Positions 13,951 through 23,599 of a stretch of 36,647 nt of DNA are shown piece after piece. Every line of letters starts with the position of its first letter. Position 1 is the first letter of the stretch. The stretch lies in the NCBI RefSeq assembly GCF_944387245.1, contig NZ_CALXEE010000013.1, positions 1-36,647 of the forward strand, given 5' to 3'. Origin of the DNA: an uncultured Intestinimonas sp. (GTDB lineage: Bacteria; Bacillota; Clostridia; Oscillospirales; Oscillospiraceae). The position numbers and the translations under genes were made by a program. The notes beneath the pieces were generated by a model. It was given only the letters and a program-made list of their open reading frames with translations, was not told where the DNA came from and did not search any database.

Positions 13951-16433
13951 AGCTGGCACAGAAGGCCGCAGTGCGGCTGGGCCACAGCTATGTGGGAACG
14001 GAGCACCTACTTCTGGGACTCAGTCAGGAGGGACAGGGCATCGCCGCCCAGATCCTTCGGGCCTCCGGCCTCACCCCTCAGCGTTTAGAGGAGGGGGTGA
14101 AGCTGGTCTCCGGCGCGGGCAGCGCCGTGAGCCTCCCCCTCCATGGCCTGACGCCCAACTGCCGGCAGGCGGTGGAGCTGGCGGCGGCGGAGTGTCTGCG
14201 GACCGGCTTCCGGAGGGTGGACACCGAACACCTACTTCTGGGGCTCCTCCGCCTGCGCACCTGCGCCGCCACCCGGGTCCTGGCCGCCACCGGCCAGCTG
14301 GGTGGCCTTTACACAGACACCATGAAAGCTCTGGGCGAGACGCCCGCCGGTCCCCCCCATTGGAGTGAGCCGGCCCGGCCACGCCCGGAGCGCGAACACA
14401 CGGAACGGGGCGAGAAAAAGCTGTTAGAACAATTTGCAAAAGATCTGACCCGGCTGGCCGCCGCCGGCAGCCTGGACCCTGTCATCGGCCGGGATCGGGA
14501 AATCCGCCGGGTCATCCAGATCCTCTCCCGGCGGCAGAAGAACAACCCCGCCCTCATCGGCGAGCCCGGCGTGGGTAAGACGGCCATAGCGGAGGGTCTG
14601 GCCCGACGCATTGTCTCCGGCCAGGTCCCCGACTGCCTGCGGGGCAAGCGGCTCCTGGCCCTGGACCTCTCCGCCACCGTGGCCGGGACCAAGTACCGGG
14701 GCGAGTTTGAGGAGCGGGTCAAAAATATCTTGGCCGAGGTCCGTCGGGCGGGGGACATCATTCTCTTTCTGGATGAGCTCCACACCATTGTGGGGGCGGG
14801 CAGTGCCGAGGGCGCCATCGATGCAGCCAACATCATCAAGCCGGCCCTGAGCCGGGGCGATCTTCAGGTGGTGGGGGCCACTACCCTGGCGGAATACCGG
14901 AAATATATCGAAAAGGACGCCGCACTGGAGCGACGATTCCAGTCCGTATTGGTGGAGGAGCCCAGCCAGGCGGATGCCCTGGCCATCCTCAGGGGCCTGC
15001 GCAGCCGCTACGAAAGCCACCACAAGCTGACCATCTCCGACCAGGCTCTGGAGGCGGCGGTGACCCTCTCCTGCCGCTACCTCCCCGACCGCTTCCTCCC
15101 GGACAAGGCGGTAGACCTCATCGACGAGGCCGCCGCCCGGGTCCGGATCGGCGCCCTGGAGACGCCTCCCGCCCTGCGTGGGCTGGAGGAAAAGGCCTGT
15201 CAGGCCGCCGCCGCCCGGGAGACCGCTATCCGGGGGCAGAACTATGAGCGGGCCGCCATGCTCCGAGACGCAGAGCGGGACTTTCGGCGGGAGTTGGCAG
15301 TGCAGTGCTGTGCCTGGCACCAGGGTCAGAGAAAACAGAGCGTGGAGGCCGAGGACGTGGCCGCCGTAGTGGCCGACTGCACCGGCATCCCGGTGAGTAC
15401 CCTGACTCAGGCCGAGTCTGACCGCCTCCTGGCCCTGGAGGGGGAGCTCCACCGCCGGGTGGTGGGGCAGGACGCCGCCGTCAAAGCTGTGGCCCGGGCC
15501 ATCCGCCGGAGTCGTGCGGGCCTGAAGGAGCCCAGTCGTCCCATCGGTTCCTTTCTCTTCCTGGGTCCCACCGGTGTGGGCAAGACCGAGCTGTGCAAGG
15601 CCCTGGCCGCCGCCATGTTCGGCACCGAAGACGCCCTCCTTCGTTTTGACATGTCAGAATATATGGAAAAGCACACTGTCTCCCGGCTCCTGGGCTCTCC
15701 GCCGGGTTATGTGGGCTACGACGAGGGAGGGCAGCTCACGGAAAAGGTGCGGCGCAAGCCCTATTCCGTGGTCCTCTTTGACGAGCTGGAGAAGGCCCAC
15801 CCCGATGTATGGGGCATCCTGCTCCAGATCCTGGAGGACGGCATGGTCACCGACGCCCAGGGCCGGAAAGTGGACTTTCGAAACACTGTGGTGGTCATGA
15901 CCTCCAACGCCGGCGCCCGGCGGCTCACTGCCAAAGGAGGTCATCTGGGCTTCACTGCTCGTCAGGGCGATACCCGGCCTCCGGAGGAGCTGCGTCAGGC
16001 TGTCCTCTCTGAGCTCAAGCAGATCTTCCGCCCTGAATTCCTCAATCGGGTGGACGAAATCATTGTATTTCAGCAGCTCACCCGACCCGAGTTGCGGCGG
16101 ATCGCCCGTCGGCTGCTGGATCAGCTTGGGCGGCGGCTGGGGGAGCACCAGGTGGCCCTCAAGGTCAGCGACAAAGCCCTGGACCAGCTCACCGATGCAG
16201 GCTTTGATCCGGAATACGGCGCCCGCCCCCTCCGTCGGGCCATCCGCACCCAGGTGGAGGACCCCATCGCCGAGCTGCTCCTGGGAGGCAGGCTGTCCGC
16301 TGGAGAGACTGCCATGGTCCTGGCCGAAGAAAATAAATTCAATATTTTTTCTGCGCCGGGGGAACAAAATCCGGCGGCCTGCGTCCAAGGAGACTGTAAA
16401 CAAAACAAAACCAAAGGAGAATCATCCCCATGA
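13905..16433 (+). CDS. clpC: ATP-dependent Clp protease ATPase subunit ClpC
   Basis: An AAA+ unfoldase that feeds ClpP; about 842 residues from 13905. It has two Clp_N repeats ([10 protein letters not shown] and [10 protein letters not shown]). Walker A1 GEPGVGKT is near 219 and Walker B LFLDELHT near 287. A UVR-type M-domain coiled coil carries [12 protein letters not shown]. Walker A2 GPTGVGKT is near 554, followed by [15 protein letters not shown]. The first in-frame canonical start is GTG 13971, but codons upstream still encode the conserved [17 protein letters not shown] of the Clp_N domain, back to a TGA at 13899. Within that stretch only ATC (13905 or 13908) stands at proper distance from GAGGTGA. 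The start is therefore uncertain. It overlaps the lipoprotein ATG by 4 bp. Confidence 0.93.
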   Translation: MIREERFTQRAQAALKLAQKAAVRLGHSYVGTEHLLLGLSQEGQGIAAQILRASGLTPQRLEEGVKLVSGAGSAVSLPLHGLTPNCRQAVELAAAECLRTGFRRVDTEHLLLGLLRLRTCAATRVLAATGQLGGLYTDTMKALGETPAGPPHWSEPARPRPEREHTERGEKKLLEQFAKDLTRLAAAGSLDPVIGRDREIRRVIQILSRRQKNNPALIGEPGVGKTAIAEGLARRIVSGQVPDCLRGKRLLALDLSATVAGTKYRGEFEERVKNILAEVRRAGDIILFLDELHTIVGAGSAEGAIDAANIIKPALSRGDLQVVGATTLAEYRKYIEKDAALERRFQSVLVEEPSQADALAILRGLRSRYESHHKLTISDQALEAAVTLSCRYLPDRFLPDKAVDLIDEAAARVRIGALETPPALRGLEEKACQAAAARETAIRGQNYERAAMLRDAERDFRRELAVQCCAWHQGQRKQSVEAEDVAAVVADCTGIPVSTLTQAESDRLLALEGELHRRVVGQDAAVKAVARAIRRSRAGLKEPSRPIGSFLFLGPTGVGKTELCKALAAAMFGTEDALLRFDMSEYMEKHTVSRLLGSPPGYVGYDEGGQLTEKVRRKPYSVVLFDELEKAHPDVWGILLQILEDGMVTDAQGRKVDFRNTVVVMTSNAGARRLTAKGGHLGFTARQGDTRPPEELRQAVLSELKQIFRPEFLNRVDEIIVFQQLTRPELRRIARRLLDQLGRRLGEHQVALKVSDKALDQLTDAGFDPEYGARPLRRAIRTQVEDPIAELLLGGRLSAGETAMVLAEENKFNIFSAPGEQNPAACVQGDCKQNKTKGESSP

Positions 16434-16951
16434 AACGTATGCTGTCTCTGTCCCTGTCCGCCCTGCTGCTGCTTTCCGCCCTGGTGGGCTGCGGAGGAAG
16501 CAAGGACAATTCCGGTACCACCAACAAGACCCCCGAGGAGTATACCGAGGCCTACAAGACCTCCATCGAGTCCGCCCGGGACGCCGAGCTCAACGAGGCC
16601 ATCCCCGTGATCACCTCCACTGAGGACAACATGGCCGCCATGGTGCTCCCCCTCATCGGCGTCACCGACGAAAACACCGACGCCTTTGCCGTGGCCATCT
16701 CTCCCATGAACGTGAAGGCCTACGGCGTGGCCGCCATTCTCCCCGCCGAGGGCAAGAGCGAGGAGGTCCTGGATGGCGTTAACGCCTTCGTGGACCAGCA
16801 GAAGCAGAACTTCCAGCAGTACCTCATCGACCAGTACGACATCGCCAACGCCGCCAAGGTGGAGACCCTGGACGACGGCACCATCCTCCTGGTCATGTGT
16901 GAGGACCAGGATACCGTTCTGGACGCCATCAAGACCTCTCTCAACGGCTGA
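16430..16951 (+). CDS. DUF4358 lipoprotein
   Basis: A 173-residue secreted lipoprotein. The signal peptide [20 protein letters not shown] ends at the lipobox LVGC, so Cys21 would be lipidated. The mature part carries the pattern VTDENTDAFAVAISPM and a later AKVETLDDGTILLVM that I associate with DUF4358 proteins of Clostridia; function unknown. ATG overlaps the clpC TGA (ATGA), with AAAGGAG upstream, so it is co-translated with clpC. A functional link to proteolysis or envelope stress is possible but unproven. Confidence 0.85.
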   Translation: MKRMLSLSLSALLLLSALVGCGGSKDNSGTTNKTPEEYTEAYKTSIESARDAELNEAIPVITSTEDNMAAMVLPLIGVTDENTDAFAVAISPMNVKAYGVAAILPAEGKSEEVLDGVNAFVDQQKQNFQQYLIDQYDIANAAKVETLDDGTILLVMCEDQDTVLDAIKTSLNG

Positions 16952-16958
16952 GACAAAT

Positions 16959-17000
16959 AAAAAATGGTCCCTTCCCGGTTCGGGAAGGGACCATTTTTTA
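16959..17000. terminator. Bidirectional terminator between the lipoprotein gene and tsaD
   Basis: A 17-bp perfect stem (16961-16977 with 16981-16997) has A and T runs on its two sides. It serves the convergent genes, and the tsaD stop codon lies inside its T run. Confidence 0.85.
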
Positions 17001-18008
17001 GCCCTTTTCGATGTCTAAATTGGCGTAGGCGTTCAGGTCCAGGCCGCCCCGGGTACCGGCCAGGTACTCGTAATAGGCCTGGCAGCCGATCATGGCGCCG
17101 TTGTCTCCACACAGGGAGAGGGGGGGCAGGTAGAGCTCCATACCCGCCTGGGCACAGGCTCGCTCCAGATCCCCCCGGATGCGGGAGTTAGCCGCTACAC
17201 CGCCGGCCACCGCCACCTTCCGGTAGCGGCAGAGCCTGGCCGCCTCCATGACTCTGGGGACCAGCATGTCACTGACCGCCCCGGCGAAGGAGGCCGCCAG
17301 AGAGGGCAGGTCCAGCTCCTCTCCCTTCTGCTGGGCGTTGTGGATGAGGTTGATGGCCGCCGTCTTCAGCCCCGAGAAGGACATGTCCATAGGGGCGTCG
17401 TGGACGTGGACCGAGGGAAAGGTGTACTTTTTGTCGTCACCCCCCCGGCTCAGCCGGTCCATGGGGGCGCCGCCGGGGTAACCGATGCCCAGCACCCGGG
17501 CCACCTTGTCGAAGCACTCCCCCGCCGCGTCGTCCCGGGTGGCGCCCAGCACCCGCATCTTGGTGTAGTCCTTCACATCCACGATGAGGGTGGTGCCGCC
17601 GGAGACACACAGGCAGACAAAGGGGGGCTCCAGGTCCAGGTGGGCGATGTAGTTGGCCGAGATGTGTCCCCGGACGTGGTGGACGGGGATAAGGGGCACC
17701 CCCAGGCCGTAGGCCACCGACTTGGCAAAGTTGACCCCCACCAGCACCGCACCGATGAGGCCAGGGCCGTAGGTGACGGCCACAGCATCGATGTCCCGCC
17801 GCTGGAGGCCGGCCTTCTGGAGGGCGGCGTCGGCCAGACCGGCGATGGCCTCCACGTGCTTCCGGGAGGCGATCTCCGGCACCACACCGCCGTAGATGGC
17901 GTGCATATCCGCCTGGGAGGCGATGACGTCGGACAGGACCTGACGGCCGTCCCGGACCACCGCGGCGGCGGTCTCGTCACAGGAGGATTCAAAGGCTAGA
18001 ATGTTCAT
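16998..18008 (-). CDS. tsaD: tRNA threonylcarbamoyladenosine transferase TsaD
   Basis: The catalytic subunit that transfers threonylcarbamoyl to A37 of ANN-decoding tRNAs; 336 residues, ASKHA fold. The metal-binding HHVRGH (His111, His115) and the ATP-site segments SGGTT and CGDNGAM are present. Last gene of the minus operon polA-rimI-GNAT-GNAT(pseudo)-tsaD. Its ATG overlaps the restored stop of the frameshifted GNAT by 4 bp. Its partners TsaB and TsaE are encoded about 14 kb away. Confidence 0.95.
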   Translation of the reverse strand: MNILAFESSCDETAAAVVRDGRQVLSDVIASQADMHAIYGGVVPEIASRKHVEAIAGLADAALQKAGLQRRDIDAVAVTYGPGLIGAVLVGVNFAKSVAYGLGVPLIPVHHVRGHISANYIAHLDLEPPFVCLCVSGGTTLIVDVKDYTKMRVLGATRDDAAGECFDKVARVLGIGYPGGAPMDRLSRGGDDKKYTFPSVHVHDAPMDMSFSGLKTAAINLIHNAQQKGEELDLPSLAASFAGAVSDMLVPRVMEAARLCRYRKVAVAGGVAANSRIRGDLERACAQAGMELYLPPLSLCGDNGAMIGCQAYYEYLAGTRGGLDLNAYANLDIEKG

Positions 18009-18621
18009 GTCTCTATCCCCTCCTCATTTTCCTCCAGCCACTGCTCCGCCGGGTGAATCTCCTCCCCTGGCGACAACGGCAGCTGGATATACCGCCCCAT
18101 ATGCTCCGTGGAAAAATAGTCTGCGTACACGCTCCGGTGGATCTCCTGTACCCGCTGGTCGTCCATCTCCGGCCCACGGTACAGGCAATGAAATCGCACA
18201 CCGAACAGGGCGCACATGTAGTTGAGGACCCGGAATCCGTTCCGGACATAGAAACCGATGCGCCGCCGGCGCAGATCATCCTCCGCCGGATCTCCTGTAT
18301 CCGGCGCCTCAGCCTCTCCGAACAGCTCATTGTAGCGCTCCCCAGCTGGGCCAGGATTCGGCTGCCTGCGCCTCCGTTGCGCTTTCCGCGCAGGACGCCC
18401 AGATACTCCAGAAGCGCGCTGCCCGGTCGGCCCGAGCGCCAGAGCATGGCATAGCCAATGGGTTCTCCGTCCTCAAGGGCCAGCAATGCCTCGTATCGCC
18501 CCATCTCCAGCAGCCGGAGTATGGCCGCTAGAGGCCGCCGCTCGCTATCAGAGAATACCTGCTCCAGTTCCTGGTGATACAGGTCCTCCAGGCCGTTTCT
18601 GTCCAAAACCTTCAGTTCCAT
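18005..18621 (-). pseudogene. GNAT acetyltransferase broken by a one-base frameshift
   Basis: The first ~95 codons (MELKVLDRNGLEDLYHQELE and on, with YLGVLRGKRNGGAGSRIL as the acetyl-CoA loop) resemble the next gene upstream (18682-19269). The frame then turns to low-complexity Arg/Ser text. Shifting frame at the four-C tract 18340-18343 restores homology: LRRRRIGFYVRNGFRVLNYM against LRRRRLGFYRRVGFKDLSYV in the paralog, ending EENEEGIET and TGA 18005. That TGA overlaps the tsaD ATG as a coupled operon would, so one base is probably missing. It could be a real loss, a slippage-prone tract, or a sequencing error. Confidence 0.82.
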
Positions 18622-18681
18622 ATCGATCTACCTCGTATTTCGCACCATCAGCCTCCTACCCGGAAGGGCAGCCTGGCCGTC

Positions 18682-19269
18682 TCAGGCCTTTTCGGGGATG
18701 TGGATGAACTTGTCGTAGAGCCAGGGGCTGAGCTCGTAGTGATAGAGGCGCTGGTGGGCCTCCATGGCCTCCTCCTCGCTCTTGTCGCCGTAGAGGAACA
18801 TGGCGTAGCGCACACCATAGATCTCCGCCACATAGCTCAGGTCTTTGAAACCCACCCGGCGGTAGAAGCCCAGCCGCCGGCGGCGCAGGGCGTTCTCCTC
18901 CTCGGACAGCTTGTCATCTTCGGCCTCGGCCTCCACCAGGACGCCCTCCACGTGGCTGTAGTGGTCCATAAGGTAGGCCACCATCACGGTACCAATGCCC
19001 TCACCCCGGGGCTTACCCTGGCAGACGCCCAGGTAGTCCAGCAGTTCAAAGCCCCCCTCAGGGTCCTTCCACATCATGGCATAGGCCATAAGCTCCTCCC
19101 CCCGGTAGAGGCCCCAGGGCTCATACCGCCCTGCGGAGAGCAGCTTCTCCATGGCGGCCAGGGGCTTGCGCTCCGCAGGGGGAAAATCGGGGGTCAGATG
19201 GTCGCGGTAGACCAGGTGCAGGGCGTCCAGATCCAACTTCTTCAACTCATACTGTTCCAATTCTATCAA
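18682..19269 (-). CDS. GNAT family N-acetyltransferase
   Basis: A 195-residue protein with a GNAT core: YLGVCQGKPRGEGIGTVMV is the acetyl-CoA (Q/RxxGxG/A-like) loop and LGFYRRVGFKDL is the late strand-helix motif. The C-terminal 60 residues (YHYELSPWLYDKFIHIPEKA) are shared with the frameshifted neighbour, so the two are tandem paralogs. The start is uncertain: TTG 19269 sits only 1 bp from GGAG, while TTG 19260 is 10 bp away. Both overlap rimI. Substrate unknown. Confidence 0.8.
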   Translation of the reverse strand: MIELEQYELKKLDLDALHLVYRDHLTPDFPPAERKPLAAMEKLLSAGRYEPWGLYRGEELMAYAMMWKDPEGGFELLDYLGVCQGKPRGEGIGTVMVAYLMDHYSHVEGVLVEAEAEDDKLSEEENALRRRRLGFYRRVGFKDLSYVAEIYGVRYAMFLYGDKSEEEAMEAHQRLYHYELSPWLYDKFIHIPEKA

Positions 19270-19705
19270 ACTCCACCGTCATTAAAATTGCGTCCTCATG
19301 GACTTCTGCATAGTAATTCTTTCTCCGCCCCACCTGCCGGAAGCCCAGCTTTTCGTAGAGGGCGATGGCCGGGGCGTTGCTCTCCCGGACCTCCAGAGTG
19401 ATGAAGGCCAGATTGGCCCGGCCGAACCGCAGAAAGGCCCCTAAAAGCTCCTCGGCCACCCCCTGGCGGCGGTACTTGGGGTCCACGGCGATCTTCTCCA
19501 GACAGCCCTCGTCCAGGATCACCGACAGCTCGGCATAGCCCAGCACTGTTCCATCCTCCCCCTGGGCCGCGATCAGGGAGACGGCATCGTTATACAGCGC
19601 GTCGGTAAAGGTCTGCTCCGACCACGGCCGTTCAAAGCAGGCACGTTCAATGGACAGCACACCCTCCAGATGGGAGCGGTCCATGGGAACCAGATCATAA
19701 TGCAC
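19247..19705 (-). CDS. rimI: Ribosomal protein S18-alanine N-acetyltransferase
   Basis: A 152-residue GNAT. LEKIAVDPKYRRQGVAEELL is the acetyl-CoA loop, and ESNAPAIALYEKLGFRQVGR with a following NYY is the RimI signature. In Firmicutes, rimI is usually next to tsaB and tsaD; here it lies two genes upstream of tsaD. It starts at GTG 19705 with an AGGAG-rich stretch upstream, 30 bp after polA, and overlaps the next GNAT gene. Confidence 0.87.
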   Translation of the reverse strand: MHYDLVPMDRSHLEGVLSIERACFERPWSEQTFTDALYNDAVSLIAAQGEDGTVLGYAELSVILDEGCLEKIAVDPKYRRQGVAEELLGAFLRFGRANLAFITLEVRESNAPAIALYEKLGFRQVGRRKNYYAEVHEDAILMTVEFDRIGTV

Positions 19706-19735
19706 GGGTACTCTCTCTCCTTCTCTCTTTTCCTC

Positions 19736-22471
19736 TTATTCCTTGGCCTCCGCCCAGCTCCGCCCGGCGGCGGAGTCGGCGCGCATGGGTACCGGCAGGT
19801 CCATGACCCCCTCCATCTCCTGTGTGAGGAGGGCCTTGACCCGCTCCACCTCATCGTCAGGACACTCCACGATGAGCTCGTCGTGGACCTGGAGGACCAG
19901 CCGAGCCTCCAGCCCCTCCGTCTTCAGCCGGTCCCGTACGTGAATCATGGCCAGCTTGATGAGGTCGGCGGCAGTGCCCTGAATGGGCATGTTGAGGGCC
20001 ACCCGCTCCCCAAAGGAGCGCAGGTTGAAGTTGGAGGACTTCAGCTCCGGCAGCCACCGCCGCCGGCCCAGGATGGTGGAGACATAGCCGTTCTCCTTGG
20101 CCTGCTCCACCACCTCCTTCATATAGTCCCGGACCCCATGGTAGGTCTCAAAGTACTTGTCCATATACTCCCTGGCCTCTGCACGGGTAACCCCAATGTC
20201 CTGGGACAGGGAGAAGTCGGAGATACCGTAGACGATGCCGAAGTTCACCGCCTTGGCCCGCCGACGCATCTCGTGGGTCACCGACTCGGGCGGTACCCCA
20301 AAGACCTGGGAAGCCGTCACGGTGTGGATGTCCTCCCCGCTCCGGAAGGCGGCCTGCATGGCCTCGTCCCCGGAGATGCAGGCCAGCAGCCGCAGCTCGA
20401 TCTGAGAGTAGTCGGCGTCCACCAGCTGCCACCCCTTGGGGGAGACGAACATCTTTCGCAGCTCCGCCCCCAGCTCAGTGCGCACCGGGATATTTTGCAG
20501 ATTGGGCTCAGTAGAGCTCAGGCGTCCGGTGGCGGTGACAGTGTTCTGGAAAGAGGTGTGAATGCGCCCGTCGGCGGCGATGACCTTGGTGAGGCCGTCC
20601 ACATAAGTGCTCTTCAGCTTGGCCAGCTGCCGGTAGTCCAGCACCGCCTCCACGATGGGGTGCTTGCCCCGCAGTTTCTCCAGCACCTCGGCGCTGGTGG
20701 ACCAGCCGCTCTTGGTCTTCTTCACCGGGGGGAGTCCCAGCTTCTCAAAGAGTATCTTGCCGAACTGCTGGGTGGAGTTGATGTTGAATTCCTCCCCCGC
20801 CAGGTCGTAGATGACGGCCTCGTCGGCTTTGATGCGCTCCTCCAGCATGGCACCGAAGGCGGTGAGGGCCTGCCGGTCCACCAGCACTCCGGCGTGCTCC
20901 ATCTCTGAGAGCACCGGGCACAGGGGGAGCTCCACTTCATAAAAGAGCCTGTCCATGCCCAGCTCGGTAAGCCGGGGGGCCATGGCCTCCTTCAGGGCAC
21001 CGATGAGGGCGCAGTGGGACAGGAGGGCGCCCATGGGGCCGCTCACCTCCGCTGCGGCGACCTCCCTATCCTCCGCCCCCTCATAGGGGTCCTTCCCCAG
21101 GTCCAGAGCGGTCTGAAAATCGGCCAGAGGGGAGAAAGCATCCTTTGCCAGGTAGGTCTCCTTGGCCTTGGCCGTCTCGTGGTTGAAATAAGTCACCGAC
21201 AGCTTTTCCAGGTCGTAGCTACCGTCGGTGGGGGCCAGAAGGTAGGCGGCGATGGCGGTATCAAAGACGAAGCCGCCCCCTTCGATGCCCTCAGCCAGCA
21301 GTCGGGAGAGGAGGGTCTTTACGTCGTGGGTGTTCTTCTTGATATTGGGAGCGAAAAGGGCCTTCAGGGTGTCGTTGTACCCCTCCAGCTTGGAGGCCAT
21401 CAGCACGGCGGCGTGGGCCTCCTCCTTGCTCTCCCACCAGTCCACCGCCACCACGTCCAGCCCAGGGAGGGCCAGCACGTCCACACTGTCCTGTCCCCGC
21501 CAGATGGTCAGCAGCTCCTCCGCCCGGGCGGGGTCAGTGACCACCTCACTGGTACAGGTACCCGTCACCATCTCCTCGGCCTGGACCGCCTCCCCCTGGG
21601 GGGCTTTCAGACCCATCTTGTCGATGAGCTTGTTGAACTCCAGCTTCAGGAAGAGGTCATAGAGCGCCCGCCCGTCAGGTTCCCTCCTCAGGGCGTCGTC
21701 GGGAGCGAACTCCAGGGGGGCATCGGTGCGGATGGTGGCCAGGTCGTAGGACATCTTGGCCTGGTCCGCCCCCTCCTTCAGCTTTTTGAGCACCGCCGGC
21801 TTGGCCTCCACAGCGTCCAGGTCTGCGTAAATGGCCTCTACACTGCCGTAGCGCTGGATGAGGTCCATGGCCGTCTTTTCCCCGATGCCCTTGACGCCGG
21901 GAATGTTGTCGCTGGCGTCTCCCATGAGGGCCTTGAGGTCGATGATGTGGATGGGGTCGAAGCCGTAGGCCTCCCGGAAGGTCTCGGGGGTCATGTCCTT
22001 CTCGGTGGTCTGGCCCATACGGGTGGTGACCAGCTTTACCCGGGCAGTGTCGGTGATGAGCTGGAGGGAGTCCTTGTCGCCGGTGACGATGACGGTCTCC
22101 CAGCCCGCTGCCGTATCCTTTACAGAAATGGTGCCCATGAGGTCGTCGGCCTCCCAGCCGTCCATCTCATAGCGGGGAATGTTCATGGCGGCGAGCACGT
22201 CCTTCAGAATGGGCAGCTGGGCGGCCAACTCGTCGGGCATCCCCTTCCGCTGGGCCTTGTAGCCCTCGTAGGCCAGGTGGCGGAAGGTTGGGGCCTTGCG
22301 GTCGAAGCAGACGCACAGGGCATCAGGCAACTCCTCCCCCACCAGCTTCTGGAGGATGGTGAGGAAACCGTAGACGGCATTGGTGGGGGTGCCGTCCCGG
22401 GTGGTGAGCATCCGGATGCCGTAAAAGGCCCGGTTGATGATGGAGTTGCCGTCGATGACCATGAGCTTCAT
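19736..22471 (-). CDS. polA: DNA polymerase I
   Basis: Family A polymerase, 911 residues, for Okazaki fragment processing and repair. The N-terminal 5' nuclease begins MKLMVIDGNSIINRAFYGI and includes LMGDASDNIPGVKGIGEKTA. The central 3'-5' exonuclease-like domain lacks the DxE metal motif, so proofreading is probably absent, as in Bacillus. The polymerase domain has VDADYSQIELRLLA (motif A), RRRAKAVNFGIVYGIS (motif B) and LQVHDELIVE (motif C). I chose ATG 22471 because GGAGG lies 8 bp upstream; the longer reading adds eight unlikely residues. Confidence 0.96.
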   Translation of the reverse strand: MKLMVIDGNSIINRAFYGIRMLTTRDGTPTNAVYGFLTILQKLVGEELPDALCVCFDRKAPTFRHLAYEGYKAQRKGMPDELAAQLPILKDVLAAMNIPRYEMDGWEADDLMGTISVKDTAAGWETVIVTGDKDSLQLITDTARVKLVTTRMGQTTEKDMTPETFREAYGFDPIHIIDLKALMGDASDNIPGVKGIGEKTAMDLIQRYGSVEAIYADLDAVEAKPAVLKKLKEGADQAKMSYDLATIRTDAPLEFAPDDALRREPDGRALYDLFLKLEFNKLIDKMGLKAPQGEAVQAEEMVTGTCTSEVVTDPARAEELLTIWRGQDSVDVLALPGLDVVAVDWWESKEEAHAAVLMASKLEGYNDTLKALFAPNIKKNTHDVKTLLSRLLAEGIEGGGFVFDTAIAAYLLAPTDGSYDLEKLSVTYFNHETAKAKETYLAKDAFSPLADFQTALDLGKDPYEGAEDREVAAAEVSGPMGALLSHCALIGALKEAMAPRLTELGMDRLFYEVELPLCPVLSEMEHAGVLVDRQALTAFGAMLEERIKADEAVIYDLAGEEFNINSTQQFGKILFEKLGLPPVKKTKSGWSTSAEVLEKLRGKHPIVEAVLDYRQLAKLKSTYVDGLTKVIAADGRIHTSFQNTVTATGRLSSTEPNLQNIPVRTELGAELRKMFVSPKGWQLVDADYSQIELRLLACISGDEAMQAAFRSGEDIHTVTASQVFGVPPESVTHEMRRRAKAVNFGIVYGISDFSLSQDIGVTRAEAREYMDKYFETYHGVRDYMKEVVEQAKENGYVSTILGRRRWLPELKSSNFNLRSFGERVALNMPIQGTAADLIKLAMIHVRDRLKTEGLEARLVLQVHDELIVECPDDEVERVKALLTQEMEGVMDLPVPMRADSAAGRSWAEAKE

Positions 22472-22520
22472 GGAAGTTCCCTCCGCGCCGCGCAAAAGTT
22501 CAGATACACAGATACAGTAT

Positions 22521-22549
22521 AGTATAACAGCTTTCCCGCCTCAGGGCAA
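22521..22549 (-). promoter_or_regulatory. Promoter of the polA operon
   Basis: On the minus strand, TTGCCC (22544-22549), a 17-bp spacer and TATACT (22521-22526), about 50 bp before the polA start. Confidence 0.65.
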
Positions 22550-22606
22550 GAAAAAGCCATTCCCGTCCACAGAGGCAAAAATGTACTGTTATCACAAAAC
22601 TCCCCC

Positions 22607-22635
22607 TATGCAGCCCGGCCGGCAGGGGGTATAAT
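22607..22635 (+). promoter_or_regulatory. Promoter of rsmA
   Basis: TATGCA (22607-22612, a weak -35), a 17-bp GC-rich spacer and a perfect TATAAT (22630-22635). Confidence 0.6.
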
Positions 22636-22682
22636 GGTCACGGCTGATTTTCGCCCAATCATTGACACATAGGAGTGCTGTT

Positions 22683-23537
22683 ATGGATCTCTGCGATCTC
22701 AATACCATCAAGGCCCTGCTGGGCCGCCACGGCTTTTACTTTTCCAAATCCATGGGCCAGAATTTCCTCATCCAGGACTGGGTCCCAAGGGGACTGGTGG
22801 AGGGCGCTGGCGTGGGACCGGAAAACGGTGTGCTGGAGATCGGCCCCGGCATCGGCCCCCTCACCTCGCAGCTGGCCGCCGCGGCCCAGAGGGTGGTGGC
22901 GGTGGAGCTGGACCGCTCCCTCCTGCCGGTGCTGGACGAGACCCTGCGGGACTTTTCCAACGTGGAGATCCTCCCCGCCGACATTCTGAAGCTGGACATC
23001 CCCGCCCTGGTGGATGAGAAGTTCCCCGGCATGGTGCCCATGGCCTGCGCCAATCTGCCCTACAACATCACCACCCCCGTCCTCACCGCCCTCATTGAGG
23101 CCGACCGATTCGCCTGCATCGCGGTGATGATCCAACGGGAGGTGGCCCTGCGCATCTGCGCCGCCCCGGGTACGGCGGACTACGGCGCCTTCTCGGTGTA
23201 CTGTCAGTACCACACCGTTCCCGAGCTCCTCTTCGACGTGGGGCCCGAGTGCTTCGTCCCCGCCCCCAAGGTGACCTCTTCGGTGATCCGCATGGTCCCC
23301 CGGTCCGCTCCCCCAGAGGGTGTGGAGGACGAGAAGCGGTTCTTCCGGGTGGTGAAGGCCGCCTTCGGCCAGCGCCGCAAGACCCTCCTCAACGCCCTCT
23401 CCGCCGGCCTGGGCGGCGTGGACAAGGAGGCCATCAAGGCCGCCATCGCCGCCGCCGGCCTGCCCGAGAACATCCGGGGCGAACGGCTGGGCATCCCGGA
23501 GTTTGCCGCCCTCACCCGTGCCCTGGGGGATTTCTAA
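22683..23537 (+). CDS. rsmA: 16S rRNA (adenine1518-N6/adenine1519-N6)-dimethyltransferase
   Basis: KsgA/RsmA dimethylates two adjacent adenines in helix 45 of 16S rRNA during 30S maturation; 284 residues. GQNFL (25-29), the SAM loop EIGPGIGPLT (52-61) and the catalytic NLPYN (124-128) are intact. I chose ATG 22683 because AGGAG stands 8 bp upstream; a TTG seven codons earlier overlaps that site. It is divergent from polA. Confidence 0.95.
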   Translation: MDLCDLNTIKALLGRHGFYFSKSMGQNFLIQDWVPRGLVEGAGVGPENGVLEIGPGIGPLTSQLAAAAQRVVAVELDRSLLPVLDETLRDFSNVEILPADILKLDIPALVDEKFPGMVPMACANLPYNITTPVLTALIEADRFACIAVMIQREVALRICAAPGTADYGAFSVYCQYHTVPELLFDVGPECFVPAPKVTSSVIRMVPRSAPPEGVEDEKRFFRVVKAAFGQRRKTLLNALSAGLGGVDKEAIKAAIAAAGLPENIRGERLGIPEFAALTRALGDF

Positions 23538-23599
23538 CGCTCTTTTCGTGTCCACGGCCCTCCTTCCCGCATAGCATGAAGGGAAAGGAGGGCCTCTCC

